A DNA stretch of 64,000 nt from assembly GCA_963932145.1 (NCBI GenBank), contig OZ010587.1, positions 108,572,199 through 108,636,198 of the forward strand. Reading direction: 5' to 3'. Both the position numbers and the translations under genes were made by a program. Within the stretch, counting starts at the first letter, position 1. Each line of letters starts with the position of its first letter. Positions 31,700 through 42,789 of the stretch are shown one piece after another. The stretch comes from Acanthosepion lycidas. Taxonomy: Eukaryota > Mollusca > Cephalopoda > Sepiida > Sepiidae. The notes under the pieces are model-generated. The model made no database searches. It was not told the origin of the DNA and saw nothing but the letters and a program-made list of their open reading frames with translations.

Positions 31700-32640
31700 A
31701 CATTTCCATTTCATCTGCACGGATGAAGAAAGCATGCAAATGCAATAGCAGCATGGAACTTTTTTTTTTTCTTTTGAAATGGAAATCAACGTCGTGCTGA
31801 TAAATCGTCAAAGACATTCCAGTTTGAAACTCTGACGATATTTTATAATTGGAAGTAAAGATTCTTTGCAAGATACTCCTTTACGGTTCAGGTTAAGTAC
31901 ATAATTGCAATCAATAATCACTTTTGACAGACTTCAACTTTAACAGACATGCGTCAAATGCTGTGAAAGCAAGAAATTTATTCATGTTTTATCACTCAAA
32001 TGTCATACGTTTCGATGGAAATTCAAGCCAACTTAGAATATTTAACGAAAGCCAAAAAAAAAAAAAAGTTTACAAAGAATCTATTCTAAATAGTAAACAA
32101 ACAAGTCTCGTAGATCAATGTTTTTATGAATTCAATTTCTAGCGCTCTATTAAGATGACCTTGTACCAAAGCAAGGAAAACAAAATAAATAAGTAGATTA
32201 GAATAGTTTTACGTTGGTAAGATTGTGTTGCGTTAACCAATGATTAAAAATAGATTCAAACGAATGAACCTGTAGATCATAGGACCCCAACCATCGGGTC
32301 GCCGACTATTACCGGACCGTGGATCATTTGCTACCTGGCCGCAAAGAAATAATTAATTTATTTAAAATTATATAATAGATTGAATATTAGAGCTTAATTT
32401 TAAAAGATGTTTCAATATTCATTGCATGGTAATGGTAATATTAGCTGTTTCTTTATAAGGAGATATTCGGCATTCATTAATTATCACCTGCGAATTAAGT
32501 TTTTTTTAACTTAGTATAAGTCCACTTCGTCAAGCCAAATTTCCCCCTTCAGTTACCCACTCAGGATGGACTCCTATTAAAATGTAATATTAAGAATAAA
32601 CACTAAAAAATGTGCTAGGACCTTGTGCAAGCGTGTCTAC
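31700..32640. other. Gene-free stretch
   Basis: I see nothing but AT-rich single-copy sequence here. Confidence 0.5.
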
Positions 32641-32652
32641 AAACTCACAAGC

Positions 32653-32675
32653 ATACATACATACATACATACATA
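32653..32675. repeat. (CATA)n microsatellite
   Basis: About five to six CATA units directly left of the hairpin at 32681. Confidence 0.95.
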
Positions 32676-32680
32676 TAAGT

Positions 32681-32767
32681 AAAGAGCCAGGCAAACCAAC
32701 CTAGGTTTCACCTACGCGGATCGTCACGGTACGTAGGTGAAAAACTAGGTAGTTTGTCTGACTCTTT
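32681..32767. ncRNA. microRNA-precursor-like hairpin (candidate)
   Basis: The 36-base arms AAAGAGCCAGGCAAACCAAC + CTAGGTTTCACCTACG and CGTAGGTGAAAAACTAGG + TAGTTTGTCTGACTCTTT are complementary with a few mismatches and small bulges. A loop of 15 bases (CGGATCGTCACGGTA) lies between them. The total of 87 nt, stem length and bulge pattern suit a pre-miRNA, but a small MITE would look the same. It lies in the intron between the CUB1b and CUB1c exons. Which strand would be transcribed is unknown. Confidence 0.4.
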
Positions 32768-32914
32768 AGGTTCATAGATTTGCTCTACTTAGCGTATTGA
32801 GCACTTTGCTTAGTTATTTTTATTTTACTCGTGTCAGAGGTTTTTTTTTTCTTTGGACTCTGAGCTCGGATTGTGGTCGATTATTTTCGCCAAAATTAAA
32901 TGTCCCTAGTTCTT

Positions 32915-32916
<2 letters not shown>

Positions 32917-32959
<43 letters not shown>

Positions 32960-33013
32960 GTATTGGTTTGTTTCTTTCAAGCCAATACAAATAAGGTTTT
33001 TACATTTTATATA

Positions 33014-33046
<33 letters not shown>
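32917..33046. repeat. T tract followed by (TA)n
   Basis: About 41 T at 32917-32957, then a TA run at 33009-33046. Confidence 0.95.
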
Positions 33047-33049
<3 letters not shown>

Positions 33050-33050
<1 letters not shown>

Positions 33051-33608
33051 TAGGCAGCAAGTACTCGTACTCATTCAATAAAGGTTTTATTAAATTCAAT
33101 CGACAAGGCCTGTCTGTTTTAAATTTTTATTGTATTTTTCCAATTTTCGAATAAGATGTGGTGTCCTGGGACCAAAACTGGATAAATTTTCCGAAGTTCC
33201 TGTTTTTGTTGTTAGTTTTCTTCAGGGAATTTTAACCGTCTCGGTCACTTTCAAGAACCAATGTTGTGCCTGTCTGGTAGTCAGAATCCCTTTGTCCACA
33301 TCCCTGTATTCTTTGGAAAGCTGAAAGTTTGAAATTGTCTACGGTGACGTCATGTGTAACGGTTATTGAAAGCGAGGCCGCATCAAAAAGGATGCGTGTA
33401 TAATGCAAGACTCTCCCAACGGATTGAGTTCTCTTGGTCACTGGCGTGTTTATGAAAAAATGAATACGCAAAAATTCGCCTTTCTATTCTGCCGGGCGCC
33501 GACTGATGTCAAATCGGCCGTGTTTCCCTCGCGGCTTGAAGCAATCGGATGTCTAGCCACACTGATGAGCTGTGATACAGTGAAATAGTTTGTCCGTGGA
33601 TGACACAC

Positions 33609-33610
<2 letters not shown>
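33050..33610. other. Unassigned stretch with open frames
   Basis: Several short open frames occur on both strands (for example 33403-33588 plus, 33471-33232 minus). None shows a domain, and I treat them as chance. Confidence 0.4.

Positions 33611-33641
<31 letters not shown>
33611..33641. repeat. (TA)n microsatellite
   Basis: About 15 TA units. The following 33650-33720 (GTTGCCGACGCGTTTTGCCC) looks like another repeat end but was seen only once. Confidence 0.95.
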
Positions 33642-33647
<6 letters not shown>

Positions 33648-34175
33648 GAGGGAATAAGTAAACTGTAATAGTTGCCGACGCGTTTTGCCCGACGTGGACA
33701 TTTCGAAATGAATGAATTGAACAAAATAACTAGTAATAACAAAACAAGATGTCCTTAGCAACTGGAAGAATTTAGGCAACGCTATTTTCGTACTGTTAAC
33801 TGAATTTACGTCAATTACTGTCACGTGTGGAGATATTGTTTTTATAGGTGTGTTGACGGATTCAACCATTTTCTTTTGATTTCTTGATACTGTTCTGTAC
33901 GTTTGTTTGGAAGAGTAGTAATTCTGTTAAGAAAGGTGAAATAGGGAAAAGCCTGGGCGTAGATTAATATTTGGGTAATATTCAATGGCGGCACTCTCGA
34001 GGATTCTCCTGGGGGAATTATTTTCTTTTTTTATGAATAACATTTTTTTAAATCAAAATTGTGGTTGCATTTATTTCTATGTATGACTAGTGCATTAGCT
34101 GTTGTTTTTTGTGAGGTCTCTTTTGTGCAACTATTAGTTTTCTTATTGTCTTTTTACTACAGGTTAACTCTGAAA

Positions 34176-34178
<3 letters not shown>

Positions 34179-34210
<32 letters not shown>
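34179..34210. repeat. (TA)n microsatellite
   Basis: About 16 TA units. Confidence 0.95.
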
Positions 34211-34215
<5 letters not shown>

Positions 34216-35480
34216 AGCTCATGTGAAATGTATCATATACAATATCATCTCCTGTAGTGAATGATATAAATGCAGAAATGTAGTCTCTAATAAGAAATCC
34301 CTCGAAATCTTTATATAACATTTGATTAGTGCAGTAAAATATTTTTAATTTTAACCCTAGTAATTGAAAATTGTTTTTTTTTATTTCTTGTTACCTATTA
34401 AAAAAAAAAAATTATAAATTTAAAAATGGATATTTTGTTTGCTAAGTATTATCTAATTAATTCCAGTAGTGTTAAAAAAACGAGCCGTTATAAAAAGATA
34501 CATTTTATAATAGAAGTCGATAATAAAAATATATATTTGAACATTTCTCTATTAAAATTTTTGAATATTTTTTCATTTTCATATTTATTTTGAAGGTCTT
34601 AAAAGGAAATTTGATTTTTTTTGTTTGTTTGTTTAAAAATGCCCGATTTAATTAGATACAGAAATTTACATTTATTAAAAAAAATATCGAAATATAAAAG
34701 ACGTATGCATTTACAATGGAAAGATTCTACATAAAACTTTTAGATTATGTCTGGAAAATCTGAAGGGGCAATTTCTCAGTGGCGCCAATTATATGAAGAA
34801 CAGAATACCATGCGGGAAACAGCTATAAATAAGTGTTTCATTAAAAAATCAGATTAATATGCATTAATTCATAACATTTTTATTATATTTATTTTAATTA
34901 AAAAGTAAGCAAATTAGAAATGATTTGAGGTACAAATTACATCATTTAATATAAGTTATTATATTCGATTAATGCGAATCTTTTAATGTAAACATTAGCC
35001 GCCCAAATGAGGGATTCCAGTACTTTCAAGTTAAACTTTCGCAAATGGTAGAATTTCATTTGTTACTTTTGCTGATCTTGCAACTCATTGACTAGCTTTT
35101 CGGAGACTTCTCTTAAAATGCAACGTTGGGTCAAGATTATTAAGTATAATCTATAATGATTTCTTTTCAATTTACAAATGACAAGCTCGAATAAAGATAA
35201 CTTAACTCAAGTTTGTCTATTAAAAGGAATGAGATTTTGACCCTTTTTGCCTGCTTCATTTGAGTATATTATATGAAATTGCAAGAAGATGCAATCTATT
35301 TAGGAAAAGCATAAAAGACGAACTATGAACAGGTTTAACCCCGAGTAAAGGTCACTACTGTATTTCTCGGGTGATGCACACCCGCAAGGGGGGGGGGATC
35401 GGAAAGTTTGAGTGACACAGTTTCTAACGAGCAGTTGTGTAAACAAAGTGGAATTAATGAAATCTCAATATTGGGTGTGT
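34211..35480. other. Very AT-rich gene-free stretch
   Basis: Long A and T runs, no open frame of note and no repeat family recognised. A run of nine G at 35389-35397 is an isolated oddity. Confidence 0.5.
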
Positions 35481-35639
35481 AAGTAAACCTGGAGAGTCGA
35501 GGTCAACATGTGGGGGGAATATCAGGTTTGAAAGAAAGCTGTGAGCCGGATCTAAATCGGAAGCACCTGATGCGATATCATGTTAAAGAAATATTTGGCC
35601 AATTAGAAACTCAGGAACGCAATTCAATACAAACACACT

Positions 35640-36880
35640 TTTTGCAGAGTGATGTTCACCCTCTACAAGTCCCAGGAGCCACTCGAGGGGGGGGAGGGTT
35701 ACAAAGTAGAAGGCACACTTTATGCGGATATGTAGGGAAGATAATGGTTATGATTGTAGTGATCGGGAAAACACCCTCTTGGGAGCCAGTTCCACAGAGC
35801 AGCTGTTCGCGGGAAGAGGCTGCTCGAGTAGAACTTACATGTCACCAATGGTATACGAAGAGAATGAGGGTAGTTCGCTACAATGGGCGTAGCATGGCGG
35901 GTGTTAGCCGTGAAGATTCGAATTGGTGCAAATAAGAGATGTAGTTCTTCTGAACACTTTCCATGAAAATAGCGATAGGGCAGCAAGAGGCTTGCTATGT
36001 TTCGTCCGTTGGAAAGGGTTTGTAAGGTAGATAATTCATCACCCTCAAGGACGCGGAGACGCTTTTTTTTATCTCTATCGGGCCTGAAATGTGAAGACTG
36101 GGCATTTCCTACCCATATATGACAGTATTCGTCCATTTTTGGTCTGATCTGGCTCTTGAAAATATAGAGGATAGCAGGAAGAGTCAGGTCCTTACTGGCG
36201 CGCTACAGAGAAGCGACCATTTTTCCCAGCATCTTTAGCGATGGATCGCATGTAGGAGTTCCCCTTGAGGTTTGGGTTGAGTTTAGGTCCCAATAGGCAC
36301 TCGAGACACAGCGACTCCCTGGGGGGTGGGGGGAGCCGTTCATCCCGATTGGTGATAATTCAGGATCTGATTGACGATGATGGAATGTAACTTGTTTGAT
36401 TTTCGAGGCATTCAGTGTAACCAGCCAGTTTTTTTTCTCTCTCGCTGAGCTGTTTAAGCTAGATCAGAGGAGAGATCAGCTGCCAATCTCTGATCATCCG
36501 GAGTGTTGAAGGTGTTCTCATATACTGTTGTACTATCAGCATAGATATTTACAAATGATCAAAGTCTACTTTTAGGTAAATCATTCCGAGAAGCGACCAA
36601 TCGAGGAGGCCTGCGTTAATTGCTAGGTCCCCGCGGGACTGGCCGTTAACAAATAACTTAATCCATTAGGAAGGACTTTATTATGAAGAAAATTCTTCCA
36701 ACGATTCCATAGCTAGAGAGCTTATGCAACTATCCTTTATGTCCCATCTTGTAAAAAACGGCTAAAATATCTAATGATATAGCCTTTATGTGGCACTTCA
36801 GTCCCACTAGTGACCTGCATACAAGTCCACCTATTGTGCAACAGCAACGATCTCAGGACATAGCAACAGGAACATTTGTT
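35640..36880 (-). mobile_element. LINE-X RT 3' half and C-terminus
   Basis: The frame 36136-35720 reads MDEYCHIWVGNAQSSHFRPD, then KKRLRVLEGDELSTLQTLSN, then LLLPYRYFHGKCSEELHLLF, with CKFYSSSLFPRTAALWNWLP at the end. This is the fullest copy of the LINE-X C-terminal region in the window. Upstream (36840-36140) decayed RT pieces are visible, such as a DAAD-type loop region near 36550 and SYLLTASPAGT near 36650, with many stops. Confidence 0.87.
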
Positions 36881-36884
36881 GACG

Positions 36885-37200
36885 CTTTTCATCGTTGTCT
36901 TTTGTCTCTCAGCTGGTCAATATGACTGATTTTAAAATTTCTGATACCACTCTGGCACAAATATCTCCAGTTATTTCTATCCAGGGCAACTAGCTCAAAT
37001 TTAGTATTAAGCACATTGACAGCTAAGAGCTTGCTCTTTAGCTTGTCTTTATATCTGAGCCATGGCCGTCCAACAATCCTTTGTCCACTGTCCAGCTGGC
37101 TAGACATGAGGACCTTAGGTATTCTGTCGTCGCTCCTCCTTGCAACATGACCAGCACAGCGAAGTTGTGACTGCATCAGGAAGACTCTCAATTTCACCAA
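36885..37200 (-). mobile_element. LINE-W C-terminal fragment
   Basis: A single open frame reads LRVFLMQSQLRCAGHVARRS, then DDRIPKVLMSSQLDSGQRIV, GRPWLRYKDKLKSKLLAVNV and ALDRNNWRYLCQSGI. GHVARMxDxRIPK and RPxLRYKD are hallmarks of the C-terminal end of another LINE ORF2 family, distinct from X, Y and Z. It starts at an ATG by chance, and the RT is absent. Confidence 0.85.
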
Positions 37201-37489
37201 TGTTGCATTTTATTTATAAATAAAAAGAATTTTTTAAGTTTTTTAAGTGAATATTATTTAAATTGTGACGAGATTGTTATGGTCAAAGATGGATGTGTGT
37301 GCCTACATCTTCAAAAAACATGCATTTAATAGTTTTCTTTTAATTTTTCAACATTTGTAGTCGTGTATGTTGGCCTGGGAAAGTAGTAATTCATTCAGGA
37401 AAGGTTAGAGGACGAAAGGCGTTGGTTAAAGTTTTCCTTTTGTCTCTTTATACACTATTGACATTAATGGCTAGGAATTAATATACACA

Positions 37490-37514
37490 CACGCGCGCGT
37501 GTGTGTGTGTGCGC
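37490..37514. repeat. Alternating purine-pyrimidine run
   Basis: ACACACACGCGCGCGTGTGT and following GTGTGCGCGC. It is palindromic and could adopt Z-DNA or a hairpin. Confidence 0.9.
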
Positions 37515-37569
37515 GCAAATATTTATATACATAATCTTGCATGTAGCTATAATTATTATACAATAGCGT

Positions 37570-37830
37570 GGAATCAGTCTCTGTCTATATTTCTGAGATG
37601 AGGTATTATGTACACTATTTACATTATTCGGACTAATTTCCTCATCTTTGTCACCATATTTATTACAATGTTTCGGCCTTTCAGTATCTGTCTATATTTC
37701 TGAGATGAGGTATTATGTACACTATTTACATTATTCGGACTATTGTCCTCATTTTTTTTGCCATATTTATTACGTTCGGCCCTTTACTATCTGTCTATGT
37801 TTCTAAGATGAGGTATTACTCGTGAACCGC
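37570..37830 (-). repeat. Tandem SINE-B tails
   Basis: Two full and one partial antisense copies of a tail unit of about 105 bp (TCTGTCTATATTTCTGAGAT ... TTTCGGCCTTTCAGTA) follow each other directly. The partial third ends at about 37820. No SINE head is present. Confidence 0.87.
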
Positions 37831-37869
37831 AGTGTTTTGTGCAGAATAGAAAAAAGAAATAGGCGTGAT

Positions 37870-37902
<33 letters not shown>

Positions 37903-37912
37903 TCGTACTTAC

Positions 37913-38018
37913 ACATGTCTGGCCCATCAAATATCTGCAAGTAATTGTATCGACAGTGGGTATTGCTCTGAATATCAAACACGAGAAATTCCAGTTTGAT
38001 TTTGTTGTCACTCGGTGC
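37913..38018 (-). CDS. Exon: second part of CUB1
   Basis: The acceptor is TTCTTTTTAG before 38018 and the donor is GTAAGT after 37913. The phase is 0 to 1 (106 nt). It reads APSDNKIKLEFLVFDIQSNT, then HCRYNYLQIFDGPDM: the I-L-F-FD strand, the third CUB cysteine and the CxYxYLxIxDG motif. After the exon, in the intron, lies an A/T tract of about 28 bases (37873-37900). Confidence 0.95.
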
Positions 38019-38089
38019 CTAAAAAGAAAAATTAATATAAATCGATAAAACTTACAAGAAAAAAAAAACATTTATTTATCTTAAAATAA

Positions 38090-38400
38090 TTATTCGTATG
38101 AGCTCTTCACTGTGGTACTTACACTTCTTTGAATTTAAGCGCAGTACTAGTCTGGCTCATCAATTTACAGTTGAGATGGCTAGATGCAACCGTAAGTTCT
38201 ATACTAACAGTTTCTTCTTTCGCACTTCTCGCCTGTGGAACTCCCTTCTGGCTCCACGCTTTCCAGCCAACTTTAATCTACAAAAATTTAAATGCTATCT
38301 ACTGTCCTCCTGATTACTCTGTTTAATGTTCCTGTTCCCAATTTTTTCCCATATCCTATATATAACTCCTTCTGTCTTAATGGCTTGCATGGGGTGATAT
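38090..38400 (+). mobile_element. LINE-X 3' end
   Basis: The plus strand reads VEMARCNRKFYTNSFFF, then RTSRLWNSLLAPRFPANFNL and QKFKCYLLSS. The 3' untranslated end has CTTAATGGCTTGCATGGGGT. It lies 70 bases upstream of the CUB1b exon in gene orientation. Confidence 0.85.
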
Positions 38401-38429
38401 ATGAGAGAGAGCCTGGGGGTGATAAATGA

Positions 38430-38612
38430 TGTGTGATTTCGCGTAACCAATAACGATTTGAAAATCGAATTCCGGTTGGTTTCCTTACATTTACTTACAT
38501 GAAAATTCCATTGGGAAAGTTATGAATGCATGTCTTTCCCTAAGCTATGGGTTAAATAGCAAAATTTAACTGGGTTCTAACCAGTCTAGCACAGAAAGAA
38601 ACTGCAACCTAC
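38430..38612 (+). repeat. SINE-C-like copy (diverged)
   Basis: AAAATCGAATTCCGG is B-box-like, followed by AAGCTATGGGTTAAATAGC and ACTGGGTTCTAACCAGTCTA as in the SINE-C body. Confidence 0.6.
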
Positions 38613-38618
38613 TGCATG

Positions 38619-38620
<2 letters not shown>

Positions 38621-38677
<57 letters not shown>

Positions 38678-38678
38678 T
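38621..38678. repeat. (TA)n then (GA)n microsatellite
   Basis: About 20 TA units running into eight AG units. Confidence 0.97.
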
Positions 38679-38679
38679 A

Positions 38680-40505
38680 GAATATATAAAAGGTTAATGG
38701 TCAGTTACACCATCCAGGAAACAGTAGTATTAATAAGTTTTCAATACACGTGTGAAAAATACATATATAGCTTTTAACTTTAAAAATCAGGAGGTCAGTT
38801 GAATCCGCTACATTGGTTTCAAACTTACGGTATCCTCAGGCGATTTTTATCAAATGACCTCTTAACGCTTTATTTTTTTTTTTTTTTTTAGAAAACTAAT
38901 GAACGCTATATTATTGTTTTGAAAAATAAATAAACGCGCGACATTGGATATAATAGAAAGGGAGGAGGAGGAGAATTTGAACAAGGAAGAGAAGACAGCT
39001 AAGAGTATTGTAAATGTATCAGCGTGGGGGGGTAATCTCTTAATTTTTCTATTTAGAAATATATATGCGTGTGTGTAATCGAATGACAAAATAAAAAAAG
39101 AACTACGTAACACATTTCGTTCCTAGAAGGAACTTCTTCAGACTAAGTATAGTTTTGTAGATGGAATCATCCTTATACATACAAGGGAGGAGAAGCAACC
39201 CCTGCTTAGAATTCGGAAACGTTAAAGTGACAGGGACACTTAGCTATAAATGTATTACTTTTGACGTCCAGTTTATCGAGATTTCTTACCCGTCTCATTC
39301 ATCTTTTTTCATTTTAGTTTTTATTTTTATTGTTATTATTTTGTTTTTAATTCTCTACCATCGTAAAAGCAACAGTTTCGTTCAGAAAGGAGATCTTTTG
39401 TAAATTTAAAGTACGGCCACGCGATGTAGTCGAAAAGAACAAGAAATATTAATTATAAAAAGACGGAAATCGATGGTTATCAGCTAAAGAGACAGCTCAA
39501 TTTATCAAAACCAATCAGAGAGATTTGTGTCTTTGGCTAGTCTAGTAACAGGCGACTGGAGTTGTGCCACAGAAATTCGAATGCGCGTAGAAATAGTAAA
39601 ATATTAAGACGAAGTTATGGGCTAACGGACATAAAAAGATGATCTAGCCGATTATCTGTAAGCGATCTGGGATTGCAAAGGAAATATTTGTCGCAGATTA
39701 CTTCCACAACGCAGAGAATAAATCACTAAGTTCAGACTCGAACATCGGGGGCAGAAAGAAATGCCGAAAACTCGATTTGCAGGTACTATCTCACAAATCA
39801 CAATGCACGCAACCAGTCAGAAAAATAACCGACTCTCCGACAAACGCGGTAGCCAAAAATACCCGAATTTTTCCTCCCCGATTCGAGAACACCAACTGCT
39901 TTTATCGGCCGAGCATTTTTTTCCGTTCGTCGACAACTGGGAGTGGACGCTCAATTTTTGCATATCAAAATACTTTTAAGGCGACTCCTGCGACGGACTT
40001 GTTTTTAATTTAAATATTCCGTCTTCAGCGTGTCATGCGGAATACGTGCCCTTTTTTTGGTGGTGGTGGGGGGGTAAGTAATTTTCTTTTTCGCCACATT
40101 TTCCGTCGTAGGATACACGCGACGCGCTGTCGCTTGGTCTGACGAGGTAAGTCGCCGTTTTCTTCGCTATATTATCGCTAATCACTCATCAGAACTCAAT
40201 CGAAGAAAATAACATTTTCTGCATAAGCGACTAAAAGACAATGTGAAATAGAAAATACACGGATATATTTTTAAAGACGAATCTAAATGCCAGCAGTCAT
40301 TCTTTCTGTTCACATAATGAAAGTTGTTTTAACTTCATAAAAATAGTTTCTAGGACTTTTAGATGGCAATTCAAATGTGACCTGCTCATGATTTAGAACA
40401 TGTCCTCTCAGTGCTTCGACCCACAAATAGCCTGCAGTACTTTCTCTTGTGGGGTTCATATAAAAATGATCATGGACAATTTTATCAAAGGAAGACTGTG
40501 TATCA
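38680..40505. other. Gene-free stretch
   Basis: I see no exon or known family. There is a T tract at 38873-38890, a palindromic TTCCTAGAAGGAA at 39119-39131 and a G-rich run GGTGGTGGTGGGGGGGT near 40059-40075. The open frames at 39761-40013 carry no recognised domain. Confidence 0.45.
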
Positions 40506-40509
40506 CAGA

Positions 40510-40728
40510 ATCTTCAATAAGATTCTATTATGGGAAGATGAAACCTAATGTTAGTCTTTAAGCAAAGCAGCAAAAGAAATGGCTTCCGTTTGAGGAATAC
40601 TATTTTGTTACCCCTACAAAAAAAATCTAAGATCAGAGGGAATGATGGAAAAATGCTTACAATTCATGTACCTGAAAGGAATGTGATATGGATGGATTTA
40701 TAAACTGTACGAGGAAAAGAGTGCTGAA
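40510..40728 (+). repeat. Repeat D copy 1
   Basis: About 220 bp nearly identical to 44614-44838: GGGAAGATGAAACCTAATGT, AGCAAAAGAAATGGCTTCCG, CTACAAAAAAAATCTAAGAT and GAATGTGATATGGATGG occur in the same order. It lacks a 17-bp block (AATTTTAGTGGTTGGGG) that the other copy has. Confidence 0.9.
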
Positions 40729-41340
40729 CTGTTATATCTATTCTCCTCTATAGCAGTGAATGCTGGACCATCACAGATGAAGACGAAGCTTGAAGCAAGA
40801 GAAGCCTGGTTCTACAGAAGGATGCTAAGAATAACATAGACAGAATGTGAGCAACAAAAAAGTTTTAAAGAAAATGGGAACAAAAAGGATGTGGCAGAAA
40901 TACCTCCCACAAAATAGTAAGTCATTAAGCTAGATGAAGAAACCATTAATACTAAAGTCATACCATTATGTGGGTGGTATTTCTACCACAACTTATAACC
41001 AGAAAGTGACAGTTAAAACTTCTGGGACACACAATGATGAAAGAAGGCTTGGAGAACTTAACACTAACAGGGTTTAACTGAAGTCAACAGGAGCAGAAGG
41101 AAACAGTGAGTAACCAATATAAACGGACGACAGACTGGGAACTGAAACGGGTGGTAAGGGGATAAATGTTGCTTAGTACTACAACGGAAGGAAGCTGTGG
41201 AGAGACACGATCGATACTATCCTGAACTGCAATGTTGTATATATTCTCCTCTATAGCAATGAATGTGGGACAATTTCCCCACAGATGGAGAATATAGCTG
41301 TCTCGACTGAGAATCAGGAGAATAATAAGGAAATTTAAAC
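40729..41340 (+). mobile_element. LINE-Y fragments (broken)
   Basis: These repeat blocks from 4360-4600: TATAGCAGTGAATGCTGGAC, TCTACAGAAGGATGCTAAGA, GTTTTAAAGAAAATGGGAAC and GGCTTGGAGAACTTAACACT. A 100-bp insertion lies at 40890-40990, and a second partial start (TATAGCAATGAATGTGGGAC) at 41250. Confidence 0.78.
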
Positions 41341-41344
41341 TACA

Positions 41345-41755
41345 TCCTGGGGTATGACGATAAACTACATCCGGCAGCAAGGCCGCTGATCGGGAGGTTT
41401 TGAGGAGTGTGAAACTACCTCTCAATTGCCCTTGTTCCCAGGTCCACCGTTATCTGGGGTGGTAGCACATGTTAGGGTCCAAGCTATGGCCAAATAGTTA
41501 ACCCCCCAAATAAATATCAAAACACTGAGAAAGTGTAAAAAACATTTTTATAAAAAAAAAAAATACCAACAAGATGTTTTTACAAAAAAGATAGTTCTTT
41601 AAATATTTCCAGCAATACATTTTTGTAAGGAAAACAAAATAGTACCAGCAATAAGATTTGAAAAAGAAACAACTAATGCTCCAAGGAAAATTAAATTTTG
41701 GTATGAAATGGCCCATAAGGATATTGATATGCTGTTAAACAAACAGGAATATGAA
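41345..41755 (-). repeat. Repeat A copy, long A-rich middle
   Basis: It starts GGGGTATGACGATAAACTAC and ends GATATTGATATGCTGTTAAA. The block TACCAGCAATAC/AAGA is present four times instead of two, so the copy is longer. It interrupts the LINE-Y sequence. Confidence 0.9.
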
Positions 41756-42030
41756 CTACAAAAGGAACTGCTGCTAACAATCAGATTATATGAGGAGAAC
41801 TTAACACTCACAAGTCAAGGGAATCAACAGGAAACAACGAGTAACCAACTTGATAAGTTTCAGTAAATAGATGGCAAGCCAAGGAACACAAAGACAAAAA
41901 GGAGATTGGTAAAGAGGCAAGAGTTATTTAGAACAATAAAAGATAGGGAGTTGTGGAGAGCCATTACCGCTCAAGTTCTAAAGGATATGGTGCATAAGAA
42001 TCAGCTACTGCCTAAATATTAACGAAGAAG
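41756..42030 (+). mobile_element. LINE-Y 3' fragment
   Basis: GAGGAGAACTTAACACTCAC, GAGTAACCAACTTGATAAG and GAGTTGTGGAGAGCCATTAC match the other copies in order. Confidence 0.75.
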
Positions 42031-42084
42031 ATGGTTGTTATATTCTGACATAACAAAAATAACAGCATCAATTAACTTCTCTCC

Positions 42085-42780
42085 ATTAATCATCTGAGAG
42101 ACCGATCTCTGCCTTCCATCAGCATGGCTGATGCTAACCTCCAGGAAAGTCACTCGGTGTGACTTCTTGGGCTAACATTCTCAGATGAGATGAAGTGCAA
42201 TAATCTATATTGAATCTATTCAGCTGCTAAAAATGTTGGTTCACAGTGTCGTGTGAGACAATTTTTCTCTCCAGAATCTATCATACATATCTATAACTTT
42301 ACCTTTCGTCCACACTTAGAATATTGCTGCCACATATAGTCCGAGGCCTCTTCTGTTTCCCTTGATATCCTTCATTAAAATCCAAAGAGGAATCAGTAAT
42401 ATTATCGGTCCTGATCTGGCGGCTCGGCTTCTGTGACTTTCCTACCGCCATAAGGTTACCTCCTTGGGTTTTTTCTATAAATATGATTATAAAGAGCTCT
42501 TCAGTATCGTTCCTAGACTTCTTTCAATTTAAGAGCAGTACGAGACTGACGTCGAGATCTCATCAATTTACAGTTGAGCTGTCGAGATGTAACCATAACT
42601 TCTACGATAACAGTTTTTCTCTTACTTTTTCCACTTGTGGAACTCCCTTCTGGGTACATGCTTTCCATCCAACTTTAATCGTCAAAAATGTAATGTCAAT
42701 CGCTATCTACTATCCTCCCGATTACTCTTTCCGCTCATTAGTAATGTTTCAGTTTTCTAATTCTTCTACACCAGTAACCA
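42085..42780 (+). mobile_element. LINE-X C-terminal copy
   Basis: The plus strand encodes ADANLQESHSV, LGLTFSDEMKC-like blocks, PESIIHIYNFTFRPHLEYCC, and in 42483-42953 SRCNHNFYDNSFSLTFST, CGTPFWVHAFHPTL. Stops and shifts are frequent. Confidence 0.82.
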
Positions 42781-42789
42781 CTTATGTCT

